NCBI GenBank assembly: GCA_002306975.1
Contig: DBTI01000287.1
Location: 1-35,329, forward strand
Origin: Ruminococcaceae bacterium UBA1320
Lineage (GTDB): Bacteria; Bacillota; Clostridia; Oscillospirales; Ethanoligenentaceae
Length of the DNA: 35,329 bases
Reading direction: 5' to 3'
A program made the position numbers and the translations under genes. Under the pieces are notes generated by a model. The model had not been told where the DNA came from, did no database searches, and worked only from the letters and a program-made list of their open reading frames with translations. This document shows positions 6,364-12,510 of the stretch, one piece after another. Numbering within the stretch: the stretch's first letter is position 1; every line of letters starts with the position of its first letter.

Positions 6364-6418
6364 TTTCTTTTCCTTCTTTCCTCCCCCGCCGCCCACTCAC
6401 GGCGGGCATATTTTTAAA

Positions 6419-6613
6419 TTAAGCTGCCTTTACGGTTTCAAGGTAACTGCAAATTTTCTCCTGAGCGGGCGGGCTGATCACCCTGCCATGAAGAACAGAA
6501 GATACATAAATCCTCGTCATTCCGATTGCGTCGGCAAGCTCCGTTACGCTCATATCGAGATCAATCATTATTTTCTTGGCGTCCTTAGCCCATTCAGGCG
6601 TTATTCTGTTCAT
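6419..6613 (-). CDS. Cro-like small HTH regulator
   Basis: 64 aa, nearly all one Cro/C1-type HTH: AKDAKKIMIDLDMSVTELADAIGMTRIYVSSVLHGR, with the recognition helix near TRIYVSSVL. AAAGGAG lies just upstream of the ATG. It is the first gene of the leftward operon, divergent from the larger CI-like gene at 6873, and has no effector or oligomerisation domain, so it fits the Cro position. It probably binds one of the two operator families at 6638-6850 (inferred). Confidence 0.82.
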   Translation of the reverse strand: MNRITPEWAKDAKKIMIDLDMSVTELADAIGMTRIYVSSVLHGRVISPPAQEKICSYLETVKAA

Positions 6614-6637
6614 ATAAACAATCTCCTTTCGACTATG

Positions 6638-6649
6638 TTACAAATGTAA
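6638..6649. promoter_or_regulatory. TACA-NN-TGTA operator, site 1
   Basis: TTACAAATGTAA is an inverted repeat that abuts the -35 box of the rightward promoter directly. The same pattern recurs at 6775-6786 and 6788-6799. Confidence 0.65.
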
Positions 6650-6678
6650 TTGACACTCGTAATTATTGGGAATATAAT
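6650..6678 (+). promoter_or_regulatory. rightward (repressor) promoter
   Basis: TTGACA at 6650-6655 and TATAAT at 6673-6678 with a 17-bp spacer, a perfect consensus. It gives a start near 6685 and a leader of about 190 nt to the CI-like gene at 6873. It faces the leftward promoter at 6799-6827. Confidence 0.85.
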
Positions 6679-6774
6679 TTAATTGGAAAAATGGACATAT
6701 CAGGTACATTGCAAGTCCCGCCGGCTGTTGGATCAGCTGGTGTTCTTGTCTTATTTTTTTTGCGCGCATTTTTC

Positions 6775-6799
6775 ATACAAATGTATCTTACAGGTGTAA
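6775..6799. promoter_or_regulatory. TACA-NN-TGTA operators, sites 2 and 3
   Basis: ATACAAATGTAT (6775-6786) and TTACAGGTGTAA (6788-6799) lie side by side, across the start point of the leftward promoter and touching its -10 box. Confidence 0.65.
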
Positions 6800-6827
6800 T
6801 TATAATTGGAATAAATCCAAATGTCAA
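6799..6827 (-). promoter_or_regulatory. leftward (lytic) promoter
   Basis: On the minus strand TTGACA (6822-6827) and TATAAT (6799-6804) are separated by 17 bp, a perfect consensus. The start is near 6792 and the transcript runs over the rightward promoter into the Cro-like gene at 6613. The 15-bp TTGGA-N5-TCCAA operator occupies the spacer. Confidence 0.85.
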
Positions 6828-6850
6828 TAATTTTATTGGAATAATTCCAA
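6806..6850. promoter_or_regulatory. two TTGGA-N5-TCCAA operators
   Basis: TTGGAATAAATCCAA (6806-6820) fills the spacer of the leftward promoter. TTGGAATAATTCCAA (6836-6850, a perfect palindrome around one base) lies just upstream of its -35. They are likely repressor sites that shut the leftward promoter and may also influence translation or transcription of the adjacent repressor gene. Confidence 0.7.
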
Positions 6851-6872
6851 ATAATTTTTTTGAGGGTGAATT

Positions 6873-7262
6873 ATGGATTTTTCAGAACGCTTGAGCATTC
6901 TTATAAAAAATCAAGGAATTACAGCTAAAAGCTTAGCTGTAAAACTGAATATCGGCGCTACCGCTATATCTGATTGGAAACGCGGAAAATCCTCTCCTTC
7001 TCCACAAGTGCTAATTGGAATATCTCAAATTTTTAATGTTTCTATTGATTACCTTCTTACAGGAATAGAGGTCGAAAAAAATAGCCGCTTTGAAGAAAGC
7101 GACTACACATTGGAGGATCAGCATATTATTAAGCTCTATCATGACTGTCCTGATGATGTGAAAAAGGAAATTTTAGAATATATCGAATTTAAATACACAA
7201 AGGCTCAGCAAGTGGCTCAGCAGGTCCGGCAAGAAGCCGCTAATCAGCAGAATCTTGCATAA
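6873..7262 (+). CDS. CI-like phage repressor (XRE family)
   Basis: 129 aa. Residues 1-65 are a standard Cro/C1 HTH (FSERLSILIKNQGITAKSLA, LNIGATAISDWKRGK, then a VSIDYLLTG end). The C-terminal half is helical (EDQHIIKLYHDCPDDVKKEILEYIEFK) followed by a Gln/Ala-rich tail. There is no peptidase domain, so induction would not be by LexA-type self-cleavage. GAGGGTGAATT precedes the ATG. It reads away from the Cro-like gene and has two operators directly upstream. Confidence 0.85.
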   Translation: MDFSERLSILIKNQGITAKSLAVKLNIGATAISDWKRGKSSPSPQVLIGISQIFNVSIDYLLTGIEVEKNSRFEESDYTLEDQHIIKLYHDCPDDVKKEILEYIEFKYTKAQQVAQQVRQEAANQQNLA

Positions 7263-7377
7263 GCAATATTTTAAAATTATCTGAATATAGAAGTAAATAT
7301 TAGCTAATTGCAACCCAAATTGTTATTTTGCAACGTACATAGATATTTGTTAGACAAAAGAATTTCACTTCCGCCTT

Positions 7378-7419
7378 TGACGGATCGAAATATATCATAT
7401 TTTAGGGAGTGTATGACAA
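7378..7419 (+). repeat. cargo leader repeat, copy 1
   Basis: TGACGGAT...CATATTTTAGGGAGTGTA(t)GACAA up to the ATG, nearly identical to 8148-8188 and holding the ribosome binding site AGGGAGTG. Both cargo genes share it. Confidence 0.85.
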
Positions 7420-8079
7420 ATGAGCGAAATATCATTTCAAAACGAGTTAAAAAAAGCGCTGCATGATGTGCCGCTACGTGTAAAAGCGGTTTTTGCGATT
7501 GTAATAATCTTAATTCTTGCTTTAGTTATACTTATTACGTCGTTAATCTCAAAAAACTACTGGTATAACATGAGAATGGATGAAAGCGCAGTTACCCTTT
7601 TGGAAAATGATAAAATGTCTGTGGATTCAAACTATTCCTCAATGCAATCAAAAATTTCCAAAGTGGAATCAGAATTATCAAGCCGGCAGTCAGAAAAGGA
7701 AGCACTCGACGACTATACTAAAAACAAAGACAGTTTAGATAGTGAATTAAGCGCCTCTCAGCAGAAACTTGATGACCTAAATAAAAAGGCATCTGATGCT
7801 CAGAAAGAATTAAATAGTTTGAATAATTCAGTACAAAAAGCAAAGGGTGCACCAAAGTTGCTCGGCGCAGGGCATTATACCGTAGGAAAAGACATACCTG
7901 AAGGACGATACAGCGTTTCAGGTTCAAGCAATTTCACAGTATATGATTCCATCGGCGACTTAACAGTAAATACGATACTTGGCAACAGTTCGATTGGTGT
8001 TGGTTCTTATACATGCGACCTTTCCGAAGGTGATACGATACAAACGGAATCAAAAACTACATTTACGCCTATTCAATAA
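7420..8079 (+). CDS. membrane-anchored coiled-coil protein with C-terminal beta domain
   Basis: 219 aa. There is one transmembrane helix at about residues 22-44 (VFAIVIILILALVILITSLI). A long coiled coil follows (about 60-145, with many heptad-like S/E/K repeats), then a beta-rich C-terminus with GAGHYTVGKDIPEGRYSVSG. That glycine-rich pattern is typical of small domains in Firmicutes surface and secreted proteins. Orientation is probably N-in, with the coiled coil and beta domain outside. It is flanked by the repeated leader and hairpin that also flank the next gene. A cargo (moron) gene expressed in the lysogen is inferred; the function is unknown. Confidence 0.75.
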   Translation: MSEISFQNELKKALHDVPLRVKAVFAIVIILILALVILITSLISKNYWYNMRMDESAVTLLENDKMSVDSNYSSMQSKISKVESELSSRQSEKEALDDYTKNKDSLDSELSASQQKLDDLNKKASDAQKELNSLNNSVQKAKGAPKLLGAGHYTVGKDIPEGRYSVSGSSNFTVYDSIGDLTVNTILGNSSIGVGSYTCDLSEGDTIQTESKTTFTPIQ

Positions 8080-8116
8080 AAAAGCCCCGCCGTCCATGGA
8101 GGGCGGTGGGGCTAAA
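8074..8116 (-). terminator. cargo hairpin, copy 1
   Basis: A strong stem GCCCCGCCGTCC (8084-8095) pairs with GGGCGGTGGGGC (8101-8112). The A-run in front makes a U-run only for minus-strand transcripts; on the plus strand it is a hairpin without a U-tract. Nearly the same sequence recurs at 9287-9325. Confidence 0.65.
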
Positions 8117-8147
8117 TCAGAAGTAATTAGGTATTTACAAAATCATA

Positions 8148-8188
8148 TGACGGATTAGATATAACATATTTTAGGGAGTGTAAGACAA
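8148..8188 (+). repeat. cargo leader repeat, copy 2
   Basis: A second copy of the leader at 7378-7419, with a few substitutions and a 1-bp length difference, ending at the ATG of the nuclease gene. Confidence 0.85.
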
Positions 8189-9286
8189 ATGGATTTTATT
8201 GATCAGTTGAAGCAGTTGGCAACCCGGGCAGACCAGCTTAAGGACAAAATAGCTACTGAAGAAGCGACTAAAACTTCTTTGATTCTTCCTTTCTTTCAGC
8301 TTCTTGGCTATGATGTATTTAACCCTATGGAGTTTGTTCCCGAATATACTGCCGACGTGGGTATCAAAAAGGGAGAACGTGTTGATTATGCCATCCTTCA
8401 AGAAGAAAAACCTGTCATTTTAATTGAAGCGAAATGGTGCGGTGAAGCGCTGGAAAGCCATGACTCACAACTTTTCAGATACTTTGGGACAACCCCTGCT
8501 AAATTTGCAATTTTAACGAATGGACTTACCTATCGCTTTTATACTGACCTTGATGAGTCAAACAAAATGGACTTAGTACCTTTTATGGAATTTGATATAC
8601 AGAATATCAAAGAGGAATTTGTACCCGAGCTGAAAAAGTTTCAAAAATCCAACCTTGATATCGATGCGATATTTTCTTCTGCATCTGATCTGAAATATTC
8701 CAACGCTATAAAGCAACTGCTAACAAAACAATTAAACTCTCCGGAAGACGCATTTATAAATTACCTTCTTTCAGAAGTTTACACAGGGCGGCACACTCAA
8801 CCGATCATTGATAAATTTAGGGATATTGTAAAACGCGCATTAACTCAATGGGTGAACAACATCTTAAATGAAAAATTCCAGAACGCTATGCAAAACGCAA
8901 AACAGGAAAGCACTGTGGAAGACCAAGTGGCCGCTACAGAAACGATTGAATCCGGCAACGAAACAACTGAGAACAGCAAAATTGTCACCTCACTGGCTGA
9001 ACTTGAGGCTTACGTTATTGTTAAAACTATTCTGCACGAAAATGTAAATACTGATTGTATTACTTATAAAGACACTGAATCATATTTAGGAATCCTATAT
9101 AACGGGAATACACGCAAGTGGATTTGCAGACTGTTTCTTGAAGGTGCTAAAAAGAGTGTCGTTTTCCCGGATACCGAAAACGCAAATGGTACTCGGTATT
9201 ATATAGATGGAGTGAACGACCTTTATCAGTATAAGGAAAAATTGCTTGATTCGGTAAATAGATTTATGCAAACTGAAAGCAACTAA
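8189..9286 (+). CDS. stand-alone HsdR N-terminal-type restriction nuclease (COG4748-like)
   Basis: 365 aa. Residues 25-130 carry the PD-(D/E)XK nuclease fold of type I restriction R subunits: VDYAIL with Asp66, then ILIEAKW with Glu80-x-Lys82, and a QLFRYFGTTPAKFAILTNGL segment. A helical middle and a conserved C-terminus (SYLGILYNGNTRKWICRLF) match the COG4748 type of lone protein. There is no helicase motor and no HsdM or HsdS beside it, so it is not a complete type I system. In a lysogen such a gene could act in defence against other phages. The fold is sure; the role is inferred. Confidence 0.82.
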   Translation: MDFIDQLKQLATRADQLKDKIATEEATKTSLILPFFQLLGYDVFNPMEFVPEYTADVGIKKGERVDYAILQEEKPVILIEAKWCGEALESHDSQLFRYFGTTPAKFAILTNGLTYRFYTDLDESNKMDLVPFMEFDIQNIKEEFVPELKKFQKSNLDIDAIFSSASDLKYSNAIKQLLTKQLNSPEDAFINYLLSEVYTGRHTQPIIDKFRDIVKRALTQWVNNILNEKFQNAMQNAKQESTVEDQVAATETIESGNETTENSKIVTSLAELEAYVIVKTILHENVNTDCITYKDTESYLGILYNGNTRKWICRLFLEGAKKSVVFPDTENANGTRYYIDGVNDLYQYKEKLLDSVNRFMQTESN

Positions 9287-9325
9287 TAAAAAATGCCCCG
9301 CCGTCCATGAAGGGCGGCGGGGCAA
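9287..9325 (-). terminator. cargo hairpin, copy 2
   Basis: GCCCCGCCGTCC (9295-9306) pairs with GGGCGGCGGGGC (9312-9323), the same hairpin as at 8084-8112 with two changes in the repeated part. The U-run is again on the minus strand. It is followed directly by the integrase gene. Confidence 0.65.
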
Positions 9326-9348
9326 ATTTAAACCTTGCGGGGTGCAAT

Positions 9349-10881
9349 ATGAAAGAAATCAGTCCGTTTTTTGAAAATGTCGCAATGTATCTGCGTAAAT
9401 CCCGCGCCGAGGAAGGTGAAGAAACGGAGATTGTCCTCGCCCGGCACAGGTCTCAACTTACGCAATACTCGGAAAGAAATCATATAAAAATAAAAAAAGA
9501 AGACATATATGAGGAAGTTGTCAGTGGCGACAGCCTTTTTGTCCGGCCTCGAATGATAGAGCTACTCCATGATATTGAGGACGGCAAATACACCGGCGTC
9601 CTCTGCATGGATATTGACCGTCTCGGACGCGGCAACATGCAGGAGCAGGGATTAATACTCGAAACGCTCAAAGACGCTAACACGGCGATAATAACGCCTG
9701 ACAAGATTTACGACCTCAACAACGAGATTGACGAGACACAGTCCGAATTTAAAACCTTCATGGCGCGCCAGGAACTCAAAATGATTAAAAAGCGTCTTAG
9801 CCGCGGCATCCGACTGACGATTGAAAAAGGCGGCTATGTATCAAACGTGCCGTTCGGCTATGTCCGCGACCATAAAGACAAGGTGCCGACACTGGCGCCC
9901 GATCCGAAGGAGTCCGAGATTGTAAAGCTGATTTTTAAATGGTATATCGAGGGCGATGGCTGTCAGAGCATTTGCCACAAGCTCACGGCGATGGGCGTCA
10001 AGCCGCACCGGGGCGACGAGTTCAGCCGGAACAGCATTCGCCGGATTATTACAAACCCGGTCTATATCGGTAAAATCGTATGGGGGCAGAAAAAGCACAT
10101 CCGCCCCAAAAAACTGGGCGACAAGCATAAAGCAGTCTATCTGCCGCAGGACGAATGGCTGATGTTTGACGGTCTGCACCCCGCCATCATCGACGAGGCC
10201 ACGTTTAACAAAGCAAACGCCATCTTACAGGGGCATTATCACCCGCCCTACCGTGAAAGCGGTCAGATATTGAACCCGCTCGCGGGCCTGCTCATGTGCC
10301 GTCAGTGCGGCCACACCATGACGCGCCGACCATACGGCGACCGGAAGTATCAGACTGATCATATCCTCTGCCCTACCGTCGGCTGCATGAAGTCCGCGCG
10401 CGCCGATTATGTTGAGCAAACATTTTTACAGGAGCTTCTTCTGAAACTTCAGCAACTAGAATTTGAACAGGCTGCGCGGAACCAAGCCGCCGACACCATG
10501 CAGAGCCGGGCGATTCTCGAAAACATGCGGTCGGAGCATGACAAACTGACAAAACAGCGCGAAAGACTCTATGATTTGCTCGAGCAGGGCATTTACACCG
10601 TTTCTGTTTTCTCTGAGCGCGAGAAGCTGCTGGCCGCGCGTATCGACGAGCTGGCGGCTGATATAAAAACGGTTGAAAAAGAAATGACGATAAATCACAA
10701 ACGCGCTGAGGTTTTGATACCGCAGATCAGACAGGTACTGCAGGAATACTGGGGCGGCACGCCGGAAAAGAAAAATCAGCTTTTAAAAAGCGTCGTCAGC
10801 CGGGCATACTACTTCAAGGCGAAAGACGCCGCTCCCAAGGATTTTTCGATTGATGTTGAACTCCGGCAAGATGTTTTATAA
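9349..10881 (+). CDS. int: large serine integrase
   Basis: 510 aa. The resolvase domain (about 10-150) has the nucleophile Ser18 in YLRKSRAE and arginines in DIDRLGRG (91, 94). The Recombinase domain (about 165-260) contains NPVYIGKIVWG. A zinc ribbon follows with CRQCGHTM and a second CPTVGC pair. A coiled-coil region (about 375-470) follows, as in phage integrases that use it to control attL x attR recombination. The ATG at 9349 has only a weak site (GGGGTG); a longer frame would start inside the hairpin. It is the last gene before the cargo lectin and presumably catalysed integration at attB. No excision factor was recognised. Confidence 0.93.
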   Translation: MKEISPFFENVAMYLRKSRAEEGEETEIVLARHRSQLTQYSERNHIKIKKEDIYEEVVSGDSLFVRPRMIELLHDIEDGKYTGVLCMDIDRLGRGNMQEQGLILETLKDANTAIITPDKIYDLNNEIDETQSEFKTFMARQELKMIKKRLSRGIRLTIEKGGYVSNVPFGYVRDHKDKVPTLAPDPKESEIVKLIFKWYIEGDGCQSICHKLTAMGVKPHRGDEFSRNSIRRIITNPVYIGKIVWGQKKHIRPKKLGDKHKAVYLPQDEWLMFDGLHPAIIDEATFNKANAILQGHYHPPYRESGQILNPLAGLLMCRQCGHTMTRRPYGDRKYQTDHILCPTVGCMKSARADYVEQTFLQELLLKLQQLEFEQAARNQAADTMQSRAILENMRSEHDKLTKQRERLYDLLEQGIYTVSVFSEREKLLAARIDELAADIKTVEKEMTINHKRAEVLIPQIRQVLQEYWGGTPEKKNQLLKSVVSRAYYFKAKDAAPKDFSIDVELRQDVL

Positions 10882-10905
10882 TTTATAATTTTAATCAGTT
10901 TTACG

Positions 10906-10945
10906 TAGAGGGGTTGCGTTTTTTTAACGTAGCCCCTCTATTTTT
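10906..10945 (+). terminator. integrase terminator
   Basis: TAGAGGGG (10906-10913) pairs with CCCCTCTA (10933-10940) and TTTTT follows. It lies 25 bp after the integrase stop. Confidence 0.8.
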
Positions 10946-10990
10946 AATGCAGCAAAAAATCGAACGTTCCTCACAATTGGAAAATATTTA

Positions 10991-11019
10991 TTGATAATTC
11001 TTTAAGCAAATGATATAAT
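10991..11019 (+). promoter_or_regulatory. promoter of the lectin-like gene
   Basis: TTGATA (10991-10996) and TATAAT (11014-11019) with 17-bp spacing. It gives a leader of about 70 nt and is separated from the integrase by a terminator, so the lectin-like gene has its own transcription unit. Confidence 0.75.
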
Positions 11020-11097
11020 TTATGTAATCCTATTACATATTAAAGGTTTTTATGTATTATCAGTTTAAAATGATCTAATGATGAAGGGATGCTTATT

Positions 11098-12075
11098 ATG
11101 ACAAAAGAAAACAGCTTTCTGATCAAACCCGAAGGCAGCGCAACGAATTTTCTAGTCCTTTTCTACAAGGGAGACAGCACAAACAATATCTTAGCCTCCT
11201 ATTTCAACGGCACAGATTGGCACGGTAACGACAGCATATCGCACTTGAGCGACATTGACCCAGAAACAAATAAAGCGCCCTGCGCTGTCACCTACAACAA
11301 CAAGCTCTATGTATTTTATAAGGGTCAAAATAGCAACAATATTTATTCTTCGTGGTATGACGGAATGAAATGGCAAGGTAATCAGTCAATTTATGAACAG
11401 TCAGGGAGCATTAAAGTCCAGAGCGATAAAAGTCCTTGCGCTGTCGTGGCTCGCGGAAAAATCTATTTATTCTATAAGGCTCCCGATTCCAACGACATTT
11501 ACGCGGCGAGTTTTGACGGAACTAAATGGCACGGAAACACAAAAATAAGTGATCAGCCGGGCGAAGCGGACCCATCGACCGATCTTACGCCTAATGCCGT
11601 TGTTTTTAATAATTATCTATTCCTTATTTATAAGAAACCAGGGGCAACCGATTTAATGTATACTTTAAATGATGGGGTAAACTGGAGCAAATGTGATGCA
11701 GTATCCATTGGAGACACCGTTTTACAAACCTCGGATACACCTCATGCGGCAGTTTACGATAGTGCGCTTAAACTGATCTATAAGGATTCCCAATCAAAAT
11801 CAATTTATATCAGCAGCTTTGATGGTTCACATTGGTCAGGCAATACGGAAATTAAGGACTATATTGATGAAGAGACTGTGCAACCTCTGTCAGAATACGG
11901 ACCATCTGCAATTAGCTACAATGAAAAGCTGTATATTTTTTACGAGTCTGATAAAGACGTTTGCGAGGCCTGGTATGACGGTACAAACTGGAATGGGGCA
12001 AAGTCCATTAAGGATTTAAGCGACAAGGCTATATCACCGAAAACAAATCGTACGCCGGGGTGCGTAATTTACTGA
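11098..12075 (+). CDS. six-repeat beta-propeller, lectin-like protein
   Basis: 325 aa made almost entirely of six repeats of about 50-55 residues. Each has the core pattern L-x-x-F/I-Y-K ... N-x-I-Y ... F/Y-D-G-x-x-W-x-G-N ... I, for example LYVFYKGQNSNNIYSSWYDG and IYLFYKAPDSNDIYAASFDG. This resembles bacterial and fungal six- or seven-bladed propeller lectins (PLL- or AAL-like), which bind sugars between blades. There is no signal peptide or membrane segment. GAAGGG favours the ATG at 11098 over one 9 nt upstream. It is a probable lysogenic-conversion gene, because it sits between the integrase and the disrupted target gene. The ligand is unknown. Confidence 0.72.
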   Translation: MTKENSFLIKPEGSATNFLVLFYKGDSTNNILASYFNGTDWHGNDSISHLSDIDPETNKAPCAVTYNNKLYVFYKGQNSNNIYSSWYDGMKWQGNQSIYEQSGSIKVQSDKSPCAVVARGKIYLFYKAPDSNDIYAASFDGTKWHGNTKISDQPGEADPSTDLTPNAVVFNNYLFLIYKKPGATDLMYTLNDGVNWSKCDAVSIGDTVLQTSDTPHAAVYDSALKLIYKDSQSKSIYISSFDGSHWSGNTEIKDYIDEETVQPLSEYGPSAISYNEKLYIFYESDKDVCEAWYDGTNWNGAKSIKDLSDKAISPKTNRTPGCVIY

Positions 12076-12114
12076 TTTCAGCATCAGTAAATAATCATAA
12101 TAGCGCAGCTTTTT

Positions 12115-12143
12115 CACCGCGGATTATCCCGCGGTGATTTTTT
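12115..12143 (+). terminator. terminator of the lectin-like gene
   Basis: CACCGCGG (12115-12122) pairs with CCGCGGTG (12129-12136) and ATTTTTT follows. Confidence 0.85.
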
Positions 12144-12159
12144 CGCATTGCACGAAATA

Positions 12160-12195
12160 GAGTAAAGCCGCATACGGCCTGTATGCGGCTTACTC
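12160..12195. repeat. long inverted repeat next to the presumed junction
   Basis: GAGTAAAGCCGCATAC pairs with GTATGCGGCTTACTC with a single bulged A and a 5-nt loop. Neither strand has a real U-run behind it, so it is not a clear terminator. It lies just downstream of the truncated minus-strand ORF, in the region where an attachment site would be expected. Confidence 0.7.
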
Positions 12196-12212
12196 TTATA
12201 ACATGCATATAC

Positions 12213-12317
12213 TTACTCGCTGCATGAGTCATATACTCTTGCAACATCTATGCATACGGCTTCCTTGAAGGTCTGATGGCCGCTCACGTTTGCAGCAGAG
12301 TTATTTTTGTCCACCAT
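12213..12317 (-). pseudogene. N-terminal stump of a clostridial VCID...DSC-motif protein; presumed integration target
   Basis: A 34-codon ORF beginning MVDKNNSAANVSGHQTF and containing EAVCIDVARVYDSCSE before the stop. AGGAGGTACTT gives a perfect ribosome binding site. From memory, Clostridia carry a family of larger proteins (a few hundred residues) with an N-terminal motif of the form VCI-x4-RVYDSC-x-KDC. Here the frame ends right inside that motif. The simplest reading is that the element integrated into this gene and the missing 3' part lies at the other element end, outside this window. A functional micro-protein is the alternative. Confidence 0.55.
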
Positions 12318-12510
12318 AAGTACCTCCTAAAGTAATGATAAAGGTAAACCCCGGGCACAGCCGTTTAAGTTCGACCTTTTTATGGAAACTACACTACCAT
12401 ATTATGAAGGATACTTATATATGTGCTAAGCATTGTTTGAAAAAACATAATTTTTTATAGGGTTTGGGTTATTTTTTTCAAACAAGCTGTAAAAATACGC
12501 AACTCTCCTG
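12318..12510. other. AT-rich gap with a 13-bp inverted repeat
   Basis: The region holds TTGTTTGAAAAAA (12433-12445) and its exact complement TTTTTTCAAACAA (12473-12485) with a 27-nt loop. This could end pcrA transcription on the minus strand. It should also contain the promoter of the truncated gene (a TATATAA lies near 12416), but I found no convincing -35. Confidence 0.5.

Noticed and set aside
6691..6894. 67-codon plus-strand ORF across the switch region
   Set aside because: It has no ribosome binding site, covers promoters and operators, and overlaps the start of the repressor gene. It is treated as leader sequence.
8074..9325. Cargo hairpins as integron attC sites
   Set aside because: They lack the R'/R'' core sites and no tyrosine integron integrase is present. 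A shared recombination scaffold fits better.
12144..12230. A defined attachment-site core
   Set aside because: Only one element end is in the window, so the two att halves cannot be compared and no core can be named.
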